Shown: piece after piece, positions 35,991 to 44,942 of the stretch | How positions within the stretch are numbered: the stretch's first letter is position 1 | Layout: each line of letters opens with the position of its first letter | NCBI RefSeq assembly: GCF_014230315.1 | Contig: NZ_JACLAW010000011.1 | Span: 92,763-156,762 of the forward strand | Source of the DNA: Novosphingobium flavum | GTDB taxonomy: Bacteria > Pseudomonadota > Alphaproteobacteria > Sphingomonadales > Sphingomonadaceae | Direction of reading: 5' to 3' | DNA length: 64,000 nt | The notes under the pieces: model-generated | Seen by the model: the letters and a program-made list of their open reading frames with translations, nothing else | Told to the model about the DNA's origin: nothing | Databases searched by the model: none | Translations under genes and position numbers: made by a program

Positions 35991-37511
35991 ATGAATGACC
36001 TGATCAAGCCATCTGCGGTCCTGCGGCTGCGTCCAGACGACAATGTGGCCCTCGCGCTTCGCCCCCTCGTACCCGGCGACAACGTCCTCGGGACGACGGT
36101 CATCGAAGCCGTTCCGGTTGGACACAAAGTTGCTTTGGAGCCGATCCCCGAAGGCAGCGCGGTAATCAAGTATTCGAGCGTCATTGCTGAAAGCACCATC
36201 GCGATTGCGCCGGGGCAGCACGTTCACGTGCACAACGCCAGGATGCCGACCGCCGTCCACAAGGCCGGTCGCGGCAAGACCACTGCCGGCCCATCCGTCA
36301 CGGGGGTAGCCCGCACGTTCTCCGGCATTCGGCGCGCGGATGGCTCGGTCGCAACGCGCAACTTCATCGGCATTCTCACGACCGTGAATTGTTCCGGCAC
36401 TGTTGCCCGGGCCATCGCCGACCGGTTTCGCGGGGATGCGCTGGCTCAGTGGCCTGGCGTGGACGGCGTCGTCGCCCTCACGCACCCACACGGCTGCGCC
36501 ATGGGCCGCGACAGCGATGGCATCAGGCTGCTGCGACGCACTTTGGCCGGATATGCCAACCACCCCAATTTCGCCGGCGTCCTGATGGTCGGCCTCGGCT
36601 GCGAGTCGAACGAAATGTCCGAGTTGCTGGCGCTGGTCGGCGGCGAAAGCCAGCGCATCCAGGCGCTCGAAATTCAATCTTCCGGCGGCACCTCACAGAC
36701 AATCAATGCCGGTATCGGCAAGGTTCAGGCATTTCTGGACGAAGCGCGAAACGTCAGGCGCGAGCCGCTGCCCGTCTCGCACCTGACGCTCGGATTGCAA
36801 TGCGGCGGCTCGGACGCGTTCTCCGGCATCACCGCAAACCCGGCGCTGGGCGTAGCCGCGGACCTGCTCGTGGCGAATGGCGGTACCGCCATCCTCAGTG
36901 AGACTCCGGAAATCTATGGCGCCGAACATCTTCTGCTGGCGCGCGCCGAAACCGATGCCGTGGCCGAGGCGCTCCGGCACCGGATTTCCTGGTGGACCAC
37001 CTATGCGGCCCGGCATGGCGGGACGCTCAACGACAACCCCTCCGCCGGCAACATCGCGGGCGGAATAACCACCATTCTCGAAAAGTCGCTCGGAGCGGTT
37101 GCGAAAGGCGGGGGATCGCCGCTGCGGGCCGTCTACGAATATGCCGAACCCATCCGCGAGCATGGCTTCGTATTCATGGATTCGCCCGGTTTTGACCCGG
37201 TGTCCGCCACCGGGCAGGTCGCGGCAGGCGCCAACCTTATCGCCTTCACGACCGGGCGCGGATCGACGTTCGGCTGCAAGCCCGTGCCATCGCTCAAACT
37301 GGCCACCAACACCCGCCTCTATGAAAACATGCGGGAAGACATGGACATCAATTGCGGCGATCTGCTCGACGACGGCGTGTCGATGGAAGCGAAGGGCCGC
37401 GAAATCTTTGAAGCACTGATCGAGACTGCGAGCGGCGTTCAAACGGCCAGCGAGCGCCTCAATTACGGCGAGGCGGAATTCGTCCCTTGGATACCGAGCC
37501 CCGTGACATGA
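35991..37511 (+). CDS. UxaA/GarD-family sugar-acid dehydratase (altronate dehydratase-like)
   Basis: The 506-residue protein has an N-terminal SAF domain (residues 1-90, LRPDDNVALALRPLVPGDNV) and the UxaA-type catalytic domain. ALTHPHGCAMG and LGCESNEM mark the Fe-binding region, and TTGRGSTFGCKPVPSLKLATN the C-terminal part. These enzymes dehydrate altronate, galactarate or related aldonates to 2-keto-3-deoxy acids. The start lies 6 bp after the AKR stop. Because a second dehydratase of the enolase fold follows, the operon may handle two stereoisomers, or one enzyme may act on another acid. Confidence 0.82.
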   Translation: MNDLIKPSAVLRLRPDDNVALALRPLVPGDNVLGTTVIEAVPVGHKVALEPIPEGSAVIKYSSVIAESTIAIAPGQHVHVHNARMPTAVHKAGRGKTTAGPSVTGVARTFSGIRRADGSVATRNFIGILTTVNCSGTVARAIADRFRGDALAQWPGVDGVVALTHPHGCAMGRDSDGIRLLRRTLAGYANHPNFAGVLMVGLGCESNEMSELLALVGGESQRIQALEIQSSGGTSQTINAGIGKVQAFLDEARNVRREPLPVSHLTLGLQCGGSDAFSGITANPALGVAADLLVANGGTAILSETPEIYGAEHLLLARAETDAVAEALRHRISWWTTYAARHGGTLNDNPSAGNIAGGITTILEKSLGAVAKGGGSPLRAVYEYAEPIREHGFVFMDSPGFDPVSATGQVAAGANLIAFTTGRGSTFGCKPVPSLKLATNTRLYENMREDMDINCGDLLDDGVSMEAKGREIFEALIETASGVQTASERLNYGEAEFVPWIPSPVT

Positions 37512-37620
37512 CCACGCGTTCAGCGGCCCGCACCTGCGCTGCCGGGACCTGAACCCGTCAACGTCACGCCCGACATGCCAGCGAAATGCACCGGCAATTG
37601 CAGACTGAGGTTTCTTCAAA

Positions 37621-38748
37621 ATGCAGCATACTATCAAAGACGTTCAGGTTCACCTCGTTTCCACGCCGATCGCGGCAGGCTTCGCCGACGCGACGCGAAA
37701 GGTCGAAACCATCGGCTTTCTCGTCGTCCGAATCCTGACGGATCAGGGGTTGGAAGGGATTGGCATCACTTATCATGAAGTCGGCGGCGAGGCGACCGCC
37801 GAGCTGATCAGACGCAACATGACGCCCAAGCTGATCGGACGCGATCCGTTCGATACCGAAGTCATCTGGAACGAGTTCTTCCATTATCTTCGCGGCGTCG
37901 CCCGAAAGGGATTGATGTATTGCGCGCTCAGCGCAATCGACATCGCCTTGTGGGATCTCAAGGGCAAGATCACAGGCCTGCCGATCTACAAGCTCCTGGG
38001 GGGAGGCAGAACGGCGGTTCCGGTCTATGCGAGCGGCGGATGGACTTCATACTCGGACGATGAACTCGTCGCGGAAATGCAAGCCATGGTGGCGCGCGGC
38101 TACAACACCGTCAAATTCAAGGTCGGGTACGATGGCGGCCGCAACCTGCGCCGGGATGCGGAGCGCGTCCGAAAAGTGCGCGAAGCCGTGGGGCCCGACG
38201 TCACGCTCATGGTGGACGCCAACAATTCCTTCGATGCCGCGAGTGCCGTCCAGTTGGCCAATCGCATCCGGGAATATGACATCGCCCTGTTCGAGGAACC
38301 GGTTTTCGCCGACGACATGCCGGGCCTTGCGCGTTTCCGGAAGGGGACTGACATTCCGCTGGGCACTGGCGAGCATGAATACCTCAAATTCGGCGTGCGG
38401 GATCTGCTGCTCAACGAAGCCGCCGACATCGTCCAGGTCGATGCCGCCCGTGCCGGTGGATATACCGAGATGATCAAGTGCGCCGCGCTGACCCAGGCGT
38501 GGAACCTCAAGTTCGCGCCCCACGCGATGGAGAACATCCATCTGCAACTCGGCGCCGCCGTCCCGAACGTCGTCTTTCTGGAACGGCTTCTCATTTTCGA
38601 GGACCTGACCGCCAAGGTGTTCGACAATGCGCCCGTGCCGATCGGCGGCTTGATGCACGTCCCCGATCTGCCCGGACTGGGCCTGAAGTTGAACATGGAT
38701 TTCATTCGCGAGCACGACGAGACCGCGTCCAGGCATGGGAAGGCCTGA
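37621..38748 (+). CDS. Mandelate racemase/enolase-superfamily sugar-acid dehydratase
   Basis: The 375-residue protein has the capping domain and a barrel with KFKVGYDGG (KxK base pair), DANNSF, FEEPVF and GTGEHEYL carrying the three metal acids. A late His in FAPHAMENIH completes the set. Such enzymes dehydrate aldonates (fuconate, galactonate, rhamnonate) to 2-keto-3-deoxy acids. GAGG lies 9 nt before the ATG. A gap of 109 bp separates it from the UxaA gene and only 3 bp from the aldolase gene that follows. Substrate to be tested; L-fuconate is the leading guess from neighbours. Confidence 0.83.
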   Translation: MQHTIKDVQVHLVSTPIAAGFADATRKVETIGFLVVRILTDQGLEGIGITYHEVGGEATAELIRRNMTPKLIGRDPFDTEVIWNEFFHYLRGVARKGLMYCALSAIDIALWDLKGKITGLPIYKLLGGGRTAVPVYASGGWTSYSDDELVAEMQAMVARGYNTVKFKVGYDGGRNLRRDAERVRKVREAVGPDVTLMVDANNSFDAASAVQLANRIREYDIALFEEPVFADDMPGLARFRKGTDIPLGTGEHEYLKFGVRDLLLNEAADIVQVDAARAGGYTEMIKCAALTQAWNLKFAPHAMENIHLQLGAAVPNVVFLERLLIFEDLTAKVFDNAPVPIGGLMHVPDLPGLGLKLNMDFIREHDETASRHGKA

Positions 38749-38751
38749 GCA

Positions 38752-39669
38752 ATGACCCGCGAAAAGCGCTACCCCCCCGCCCTCGCCGGCCTGCACGCCG
38801 CACTCGCCACGCCCTATGACGCGGATGGCGCCATTGCCCCGGCCTGCCTCGAGCGCCTGATCGATTTCATCTTGGGCCAGGGCATCGACGGCCTCTATGT
38901 CGGCGGATCGACTGGCGAAGCGCTGCTGCAATCGACCGAGGAACGCGAGCAGGTTCTCCATCTCGCTGCCGAAGCAGCCCAAGGCCGGGGCGTGCTGATC
39001 GGACAGGTGGGATCAGTCGGCACGCGGGAAGCTCAGCGCCTTGCCAAGCTCTGCGCTTCGGCCGGATACCACGCCGTCTCGGCCATTCCCCCGATCTACT
39101 TCCAGCATTCCAAAGCGGGGATCCTGTCCTACTATCAGGACATCGCGGAAGCGGCCGACGGTCTTCCAGTCATCGTATACAACATACCGAAGCTGAGCGG
39201 CGTCCAGTTCTCCCTTGGTGACCTTGAAGCCCTCCTCGCAATTCCCGGCGTGGTCGGGATGAAGCAGACCTCCATCGACATGTATCAGATGGAACAGTTG
39301 CACCGCCTTCACCCGGAAAAGCTCCTGCTCAACGGATTCGACGAGATGCTGCTGGCCGGCATTGCCTCGGGTGCAAACGGAGGGGTTGGCAGCACTTACA
39401 ACATCATGGGGGCTCGCTATGTCGAACTGCTGCGGCGCTTCAGAGCGGGCGACAATGCCGGGGCGCTTGAAATGCAGGGCCGATGCAATGCCGTACTCGA
39501 TGCGTTGGTCACCCACGGGGTATTCCCATCGCTCAAGTACTTGCTCTACCGGATGAAAATTATCGCGACTCCGGTCTGCCGCGCCCCGCTGGACAGGATC
39601 GACGGCGCCGCAGCCCGCGCACTGGACGCCATCGCCGCCGAACTTTCCGCCGAGGCGCAGCTAGCCTAG
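38752..39669 (+). CDS. DapA/NanA-family aldolase (2-keto-3-deoxy acid or N-acetylneuraminate lyase type)
   Basis: The product is 305 residues long, a class I aldolase TIM barrel. The family motifs are GLYVGGSTGEALLQS, YNIPKLSG with the catalytic Tyr, and VGMKQTS with the Schiff-base Lys. The GGSTGE and YNIP patterns are closest to N-acetylneuraminate lyases, but in sugar-acid operons members cleave 2-keto-3-deoxy acids to pyruvate and an aldehyde. It lies 3 bp after the enolase-superfamily dehydratase, whose product would be its substrate. It ends before a strong terminator hairpin. Confidence 0.82.
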   Translation: MTREKRYPPALAGLHAALATPYDADGAIAPACLERLIDFILGQGIDGLYVGGSTGEALLQSTEEREQVLHLAAEAAQGRGVLIGQVGSVGTREAQRLAKLCASAGYHAVSAIPPIYFQHSKAGILSYYQDIAEAADGLPVIVYNIPKLSGVQFSLGDLEALLAIPGVVGMKQTSIDMYQMEQLHRLHPEKLLLNGFDEMLLAGIASGANGGVGSTYNIMGARYVELLRRFRAGDNAGALEMQGRCNAVLDALVTHGVFPSLKYLLYRMKIIATPVCRAPLDRIDGAAARALDAIAAELSAEAQLA

Positions 39670-39677
39670 CCGCGCCT

Positions 39678-39702
39678 GACGGAGGGCTGCATGCCCTCCG
39701 TC
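39678..39702. terminator. Bidirectional stem-loop terminator
   Basis: A perfect 10-bp stem (GACGGAGGGC at 39678-39687 with 39693-39702) encloses a TGCAT loop between convergent genes. No long T-run is present. It overlaps the stop of the 2-hydroxyacid dehydrogenase gene. Confidence 0.65.
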
Positions 39703-40642
39703 ACAAGACCGCGGTGAGAAGTTGCTCGCCTGCGAAATGGGCATCGAGGTTGGCGATCAGCAGGCGCCCCATGGCGACCCGTGTCTCGATCGTCGCGCTG
39801 GCGCGATGGGGCTGGAGGACGACGCTGCCCAGCCCGATGAGCTCGCTCGGCACGTTGGGTTCATCGGCGAACACATCCAGCCCCGCACCGCCCAGTCGTC
39901 CGCTCGTCAGCGCCTCAACCAATGCCGGTTCATCAACGATGCTGCCGCGAGCCACGTTGATCAGGCAGCCGTACGGCCCGATTGCCTGCAGCACCTCGGC
40001 ATTGACGATGCCGCGCGAACCAGCCCCCCCTGCGGAGGCGACGACGAAGAAGTCGCACCAGCGCGCCATTTCCACGAGATCGGCCATGAAAGTATAGGGA
40101 ACGTCGGCCATAGCCCCAAGGTCGTGATAGCCTATGTCCATGCCAAAGCCGGTTGCCCGCTGTGCGATGGCCCGGCCTACCCGGCCAAGGCCGAAAATCC
40201 CGATCTTCTTGCGGCTGACGGTGTTGGCCAGCGGCAAGGCTTCCCGCCGCAGCCATGCCCCGTCACGAACGTAGCGGTCACCTGCGCATAACCCGCGGGC
40301 GGCGGCAATCAGCAGGCCGATGGCAAGATCGGCCACGTCATCGGTCAGGAGATCGGGCGTGGTCGTCACGCGTACCCCTCTGGATCGCGCGCGATCCAGA
40401 TCCACTGCGTCCAGACCGATGCCGCTGATCGCGATAATCTCCAGCCCGGCCAGCGTGTCGACGAGGTCGTTATCGGCACCGGTGCCCCCGCCGGTCACAA
40501 TCCCGCGGATCGTCTGCGCAACAGGCGCGGGCAAAGCGCGCCGGCTTGCCGGATCGAACGCGCGATGGACGGTGTAACGCGCCTCAAGTTCCCGCTCGAT
40601 TTCGGCGACGAGCGGCTCGAGAAGGAGGATATTCGGTTTCAT
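39701..40642 (-). CDS. D-isomer-specific 2-hydroxyacid dehydrogenase
   Basis: The 313-residue protein has the NAD(P)-binding motif GIFGLGRVGRAIAQRA and the catalytic triad of the family: Arg in INVARGSIVDE, Glu in VFADEPNVP and His in LQPHRASA. It resembles glyoxylate/hydroxypyruvate reductases. It could interconvert 2-oxo acids and 2-hydroxy acids formed by the nearby aldolase route. The ATG at 40642 was taken; TTG at 40672 is an alternative. It lies 69 bp below the malonyl-CoA synthetase gene on the same strand. Confidence 0.83.
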   Translation of the reverse strand: MKPNILLLEPLVAEIERELEARYTVHRAFDPASRRALPAPVAQTIRGIVTGGGTGADNDLVDTLAGLEIIAISGIGLDAVDLDRARSRGVRVTTTPDLLTDDVADLAIGLLIAAARGLCAGDRYVRDGAWLRREALPLANTVSRKKIGIFGLGRVGRAIAQRATGFGMDIGYHDLGAMADVPYTFMADLVEMARWCDFFVVASAGGAGSRGIVNAEVLQAIGPYGCLINVARGSIVDEPALVEALTSGRLGGAGLDVFADEPNVPSELIGLGSVVLQPHRASATIETRVAMGRLLIANLDAHFAGEQLLTAVL

Positions 40643-40711
40643 GAACTCGTCAGGCCTCGCTAATGAAATCAATATGCCTAGCCGACGGAACCGCTCCGCG
40701 GCCAGGGCCCA

Positions 40712-42226
40712 TCAGTGCTGGAACGCGCCAGAGTACCGTTCCCGCAACACCGCCTTCTGCACCTTGCCCATCGCGTTCTTCGGCAGCTCGTCGACAAACA
40801 CAATTCGACGGGGCTGCTTGAAGCGGGCAATCGTGTCGGACAGTGCCGTCGTGATCGCCTCGGCATCGGCAAAGCCCTTCTCGCGCGGCACAATCACCGC
40901 CACGATCCGTTCGCCGAGATCGCTGTCCGGAACGCCGATTACGGCCACTTCATGCACTGCCGGCAGCGCATCGATGGCATTCTCCACTTCCGCCGGATAA
41001 ATGTTGAATCCGCCCGCGATGATCAGATCCTTTTCCCGGCCAACGATGGACACATAGCCTCGGTCATCCATTCTGCCGAGATCGCCGGTTATGAAATGGC
41101 CGTTCCTGAACTCGGTGGCCGTCTTGTCGGGCATGCGCCAATAGCCCTTGAACACGTTCGGCCCGCGCACTTCGATCACGCCGACTTCGCCCAGCGGCAG
41201 TTCCTCGCCCGTTTGGGGATTGGCGATGCGCACGTCAACGCCAGGAAGCGGCAATCCGACCGTACCGGCAATGCGATCGCCGATGTAGGGGTTGGAGGTA
41301 TTCATGTTGGTCTCGGTCATCCCATAGCGCTCGAGGATTGCGTGGCCCGTTCGCTCCCGAAATTCGCGGTGAATGTCCGCTGAAAGGGGCGCCGAACCCG
41401 AAACGAACAGGCGCATGTGCGATACCAGCTCGCGCACGAAACCCGGCTGCTGGAGCAGGCGGATGTAGAACGTGGGAACACCCATCATGACCGTGGCCCG
41501 GGGCAAGGCCCGGATAACGTCACCAACATCGAATGCGGGCAGGAAGATGATCGATGCACCAGCAGCCAGGGTCACGTTCGTGGCAACGAACAGGCCGTGG
41601 GTATGGAAGATGGGAAGCGCATGGAGAAGCACGTCCTGACTCGAGAACTGCCACACGTCGCGCAGGGTAAAGGCATTCGACGCCAGATTGTCATGACTGA
41701 GCATGGCGCCTTTGGCCCGGCCTGTGGTGCCGGAGGTGTAGAGGATTGCGGCAAGGTCGTCATCGCCCCGGTCAACCGCGGCGAACACCGCCGGGGCACT
41801 GCGAGCCAACTGAGCCAGCGATCCGCCGCGCGCACCGTCCAGCGTCTCCACGTGGGACAGGCCGCGCGCCGCCGGAAGCGCCTTGATAGCGTCACGGCGG
41901 GCAGGATCGCAGACGAACAGGGCCGGCTCGGCATCGGCCACAAAATAGTCCAGTTCGCCGGCGGTATAGGCCGTATTCAGGGGCAGAAACACGGCGCCTG
42001 AACGGAGACATCCAAGATAGAGCAGCAGCATTTCGATGGATTTTTCCACCTGCACCGCCACCCGGTCCCCGGCCTGCACCCCAAGGGAGACAAGCGCATT
42101 GGCATAGCGCGCCGAGGCCGTTTCGACCTCACCGTAACTGACCACCGCGCCATCAGGGAGAAATGCGAAGGGCGCATCGCCATCCGCCGGAAAGTTCACG
42201 CTCAGGCGGTCATAAAGGTTAGTCAT
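40712..42226 (-). CDS. matB: Malonyl-CoA synthetase (acyl-CoA synthetase family)
   Basis: The 504-residue AMP-forming ligase has the P-loop AAILYTSGTTGRAKGAMLSH, the A5 motif ERYGMTETNM, the hinge GREKDLIIAGGFNIYP and the C-terminal catalytic Lys in PKNAMGKVQK. Similarity and position directly after a malonyl-CoA decarboxylase gene (8-bp overlap) identify it as MatB, which makes malonyl-CoA from malonate, CoA and ATP. The ATG at 42226 is used; a start at 42262 would run further into the decarboxylase gene. Specificity for methylmalonate is possible. Confidence 0.85.
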   Translation of the reverse strand: MTNLYDRLSVNFPADGDAPFAFLPDGAVVSYGEVETASARYANALVSLGVQAGDRVAVQVEKSIEMLLLYLGCLRSGAVFLPLNTAYTAGELDYFVADAEPALFVCDPARRDAIKALPAARGLSHVETLDGARGGSLAQLARSAPAVFAAVDRGDDDLAAILYTSGTTGRAKGAMLSHDNLASNAFTLRDVWQFSSQDVLLHALPIFHTHGLFVATNVTLAAGASIIFLPAFDVGDVIRALPRATVMMGVPTFYIRLLQQPGFVRELVSHMRLFVSGSAPLSADIHREFRERTGHAILERYGMTETNMNTSNPYIGDRIAGTVGLPLPGVDVRIANPQTGEELPLGEVGVIEVRGPNVFKGYWRMPDKTATEFRNGHFITGDLGRMDDRGYVSIVGREKDLIIAGGFNIYPAEVENAIDALPAVHEVAVIGVPDSDLGERIVAVIVPREKGFADAEAITTALSDTIARFKQPRRIVFVDELPKNAMGKVQKAVLRERYSGAFQH

Positions 42227-43550
42227 GCTGCAGTTCCATCTGTTTGCGCGTTCCAGCCCCAAGTCGCTCCATCAGGTGCCGGAAGTGCTTGCCGATCGTG
42301 ATCTGTCCCTGATTTGAGTATGCTTCGTGCAATTCCTCGATTGCCGCGAGATCGTAGAGGTAGTTGACCATCATCCCGGCGCTTTGCCGGATGCCCTTGG
42401 GCGAACTGTCGCCCATCCAGTTGAGACGTTCCAGGCGCGCGCCGTTGCCAAGATGAAAGCGGGCTACCGGATCGACCGGCCGACCATCGGCGCTTTTCGC
42501 CTCCAGGAAATAGTCCACCCCGGCCTGCAGCAGGTCCATTCGAACCTCGTCGCTCTTGCCCTCGGCCAAAACCGCTGCCGCGAGATCCGGCTTCGTGTCT
42601 TTCAGCCAGCTGACAAAGCCCGGAATTGGCGACAGGGTCACGAAACAATCCAGTCCGGGCAAGACCCGCCTGATGTCGGTGGCCACTTGCTTGATCAGGA
42701 AGTGACCGAAGGAAATGCCGCGCAGGCCGGGCTGGCAATTGCTGATGGAATAGAAGACCGCGGTGTCCGCCTCGTCCGCTCGCAACGGCACCCTGTCCGG
42801 GGCGAGTACGTCCTGAATGCTTTCGGGAATGCCTTTGGTGAGCGCAACCTCCACAAAGATCAGCGGTTCGTCGGGCATGGCCGGATGAAAGAAGGCGAAG
42901 CAGCGCCTGTCCGGAGGATCAAGCCGGCTGCGCAATTCGGCCCAGTCCCGAATGTCATGCACCGCCTCATACCGGATCACGCGCTCCAGCAGGCTTGCCG
43001 GCGATGACCAGTTGATCGCCTGCAAGGTAAGAAAGCCTCGATTGAACCAAGAGGCCAGCAGGTGCGACAGGTCCGCGTCCACCCGGCGCGCCCAGTCCTG
43101 CCCCCGGATCGAGAGCAGATCTTCCCGCATGCGTACCAGTGCCGCGGTCCCACCCTTGCCGAGGTTGAGCAGGCGGAACAGGCGCTGGCGCGGCGCCTCG
43201 ACGGCGGTGGCAAGCTCCGGCAGCATGGACCACCCCTCCGCAGCATAGCGCCCCCATGCTGCGGCCAGGCGCTCGGGATCGGGATTGAAGTCATCGGCCA
43301 GCCGCTCGAAAAATGCCGCGCGCTCGCCCCCGTCGATCTCCGCATACAACGCCAGCAGGTCGCTGGCGATCGCCACGCCAGAGGCTTCGCCGCGCGTCGA
43401 CAGCAGGTCACGCGCAAGTCCGAGCAGCGTTTCCACCGGCGAGCGCGCAGGCGGGGCCGGATGGGCCGCGAAGGGCAGATATCGGCCGAGCAGGTCTCGC
43501 CCACGGCTGGAAAAACCTTGCAGCAGTTGCGACAGTGACGTGCGGACCAT
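42219..43550 (-). CDS. matA: Malonyl-CoA decarboxylase
   Basis: The 443-residue protein has the N-terminal helical domain and the GNAT-like catalytic domain of malonyl-CoA decarboxylases. The latter carries FFHPAMPDEPLIFVEVAL, TAVFYSISNCQPGLRGISFG and a later HLGNGARLERLNWMGD. It converts malonyl-CoA to acetyl-CoA and CO2 in the cytoplasm. The ATG at 43550 has GGGAG upstream. It diverges from a GntR regulator, with two palindromes in between, and overlaps matB. The set fits the MatABR malonate pathway. Confidence 0.92.
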   Translation of the reverse strand: MVRTSLSQLLQGFSSRGRDLLGRYLPFAAHPAPPARSPVETLLGLARDLLSTRGEASGVAIASDLLALYAEIDGGERAAFFERLADDFNPDPERLAAAWGRYAAEGWSMLPELATAVEAPRQRLFRLLNLGKGGTAALVRMREDLLSIRGQDWARRVDADLSHLLASWFNRGFLTLQAINWSSPASLLERVIRYEAVHDIRDWAELRSRLDPPDRRCFAFFHPAMPDEPLIFVEVALTKGIPESIQDVLAPDRVPLRADEADTAVFYSISNCQPGLRGISFGHFLIKQVATDIRRVLPGLDCFVTLSPIPGFVSWLKDTKPDLAAAVLAEGKSDEVRMDLLQAGVDYFLEAKSADGRPVDPVARFHLGNGARLERLNWMGDSSPKGIRQSAGMMVNYLYDLAAIEELHEAYSNQGQITIGKHFRHLMERLGAGTRKQMELQHD

Positions 43551-43568
43551 CAATCGGCTCCCAACAAA

Positions 43569-43637
43569 GTGTGCACACGACCTAACTTTTCTTAGATCAG
43601 CATACTGCTAGCGCATCAATTCGAGTTTATGTATACA
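43569..43637. promoter_or_regulatory. Palindromic operators between matA and the GntR gene
   Basis: GTGTGCACAC (43569-43578) and TGTATACA (43630-43637) are perfect palindromes in the 127-bp divergent region. TGTATACA matches the core of the operator described for Rhizobium MatR, so this site probably binds the adjacent GntR protein and controls both directions. Confidence 0.6.
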
Positions 43638-43677
43638 CCGAAGCAGGCCGAGGCAAGTCGGCAGGAGGAGACTCTTG

Positions 43678-44352
43678 ATGGATGGACAAACATCGAGCGA
43701 CGAAGCGGGGGGGCGCCGCCCCCTTCTGTCCGAGCGCATCCGCGACAGCCTGATCGATGCGATCGCGACCGGCCAGCTGGCTCCCGGCAGCAATCTTGAT
43801 GAACAACAATTGGCGACCCAATACGGCGCCTCCCGCACGCCGGTTCGCGAAGCCCTGCGTCAACTTCAGACCAGTGCGTTGGTGGAAATTGTCGGCAGGC
43901 GCACCCTGGTTGCCCGGCTCACGCCAGTCCGGATAATGGAAATGTTCGAGGCGATGGCGGAAATCGAATCCGTCTGCGTGCGCCTGGCCACATACCGGAT
44001 GACTCCGCTGGAACGCAGCGCGCTGCTTCGCATCCACGAGGCGACTGACGTGGCGGTCGCAGCCGGGGATGTTGACGGCTACGATCGTCTCAATCGCGAG
44101 TTTCACGAGGCGCTTTACAAGGCCACGCACAACACTTTCCTGGAAGAGCAGGCGCTGTCGGTTCGGGCGCGCCTCTCGGCCTTCAGGCGTGTCCAGCTCC
44201 GTCAACAGGGACGCCTCCCGCGTTCTCGCGGTGAACACGATGAAGTGCTCCAGGCGATCAACGAAGGGGACGGCGAAACGGCAGCCCGGCGCATGCGCGC
44301 CCACATGCTGAGCGCGGCCGGCGCATTGGAAAACTATCTCAAGGACCGCTGA
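43678..44352 (+). CDS. matR: GntR-family regulator of malonate genes (MatR-like)
   Basis: The 224-residue protein has a winged helix (LSERIRDSLIDAIATGQLAPG, LATQYGASRTPVREALRQL) and an FCD ligand domain (EIESVCVRLATYRMT, REFHEALYKATHNTFLEE). MatR-type regulators sense malonate or malonyl-CoA. The ATG at 43678 has GGAGGAG upstream; a TTG three bases earlier is ignored. It diverges from matAB and is followed by madL, so its position makes it the likely regulator of both. Confidence 0.82.
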   Translation: MDGQTSSDEAGGRRPLLSERIRDSLIDAIATGQLAPGSNLDEQQLATQYGASRTPVREALRQLQTSALVEIVGRRTLVARLTPVRIMEMFEAMAEIESVCVRLATYRMTPLERSALLRIHEATDVAVAAGDVDGYDRLNREFHEALYKATHNTFLEEQALSVRARLSAFRRVQLRQQGRLPRSRGEHDEVLQAINEGDGETAARRMRAHMLSAAGALENYLKDR

Positions 44353-44495
44353 CACACAGATCAGAAAAAAAGAGACGAGGGGGAAATAGATCAATGGCGT
44401 CCGGCCTGTCTATTTCAGCTGGCTAAGTGGCCCGCCACGAACCGTCGCCCCTCTGATCCGAAGCAACCCGAGAACCATAAGCTGGAGGGGAAACA

Positions 44496-44942
44496 ATGCA
44501 TAATCCAAAAGAGGAACACCTGCCGCCCGGCGACCGCAGATCGGTCATCGTCGGCGTGGCCCTGCTCGCCGCGTGCACCTTGGTGGGCGCGATTGCCGGA
44601 GATGCACTGGGAACTGTGCTGGGCGTGAAGGCGAACGTAGGGGGCGTCGGCATCGCAATGATCCTGCTGATCGCGGGACGGATCTGGCTGCTCCGGCGCG
44701 GTCTGCTGAGCGGCGGAATCCGGCTCGGCGTGGAACTGTGGGGGGCGCTTTACATTCCGATCGTCGTGGCGATGGCGGCGCAGCAGAACGTCGCCGCAGC
44801 GGTTCGCGGCGGACCGCTGGTCATCATCGTCGCGATCGTCACGACGGCCCTGTGCTTCGCGTGCGTGGGGCTGATCGGCCGCGCCGCCAGCTTTCGGCCC
44901 TCCACGGGCGAGTTGCCTGCAACCGGCGAGGTGGCGGAATGA
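44496..44942 (+). CDS. madL: Malonate transporter subunit MadL
   Basis: A 148-residue membrane protein with four hydrophobic segments (VGVALLAACTLVGAIAGDAL, IAMILLIAGRIWLL, ALYIPIVVAMAAQQNVAAAV, IIVAIVTTALCFACVGLIG). The AAQQNVAAAVRGGPL stretch is typical of MadL, the small subunit of the Na+-dependent malonate carrier. The ATG at 44496 has GGAGGGG upstream. The stop overlaps the madM start as ATGA, so the subunits are coupled. Their pairing with the MatAB pathway rather than biotin-dependent decarboxylase genes is worth noting. Confidence 0.85.
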   Translation: MHNPKEEHLPPGDRRSVIVGVALLAACTLVGAIAGDALGTVLGVKANVGGVGIAMILLIAGRIWLLRRGLLSGGIRLGVELWGALYIPIVVAMAAQQNVAAAVRGGPLVIIVAIVTTALCFACVGLIGRAASFRPSTGELPATGEVAE

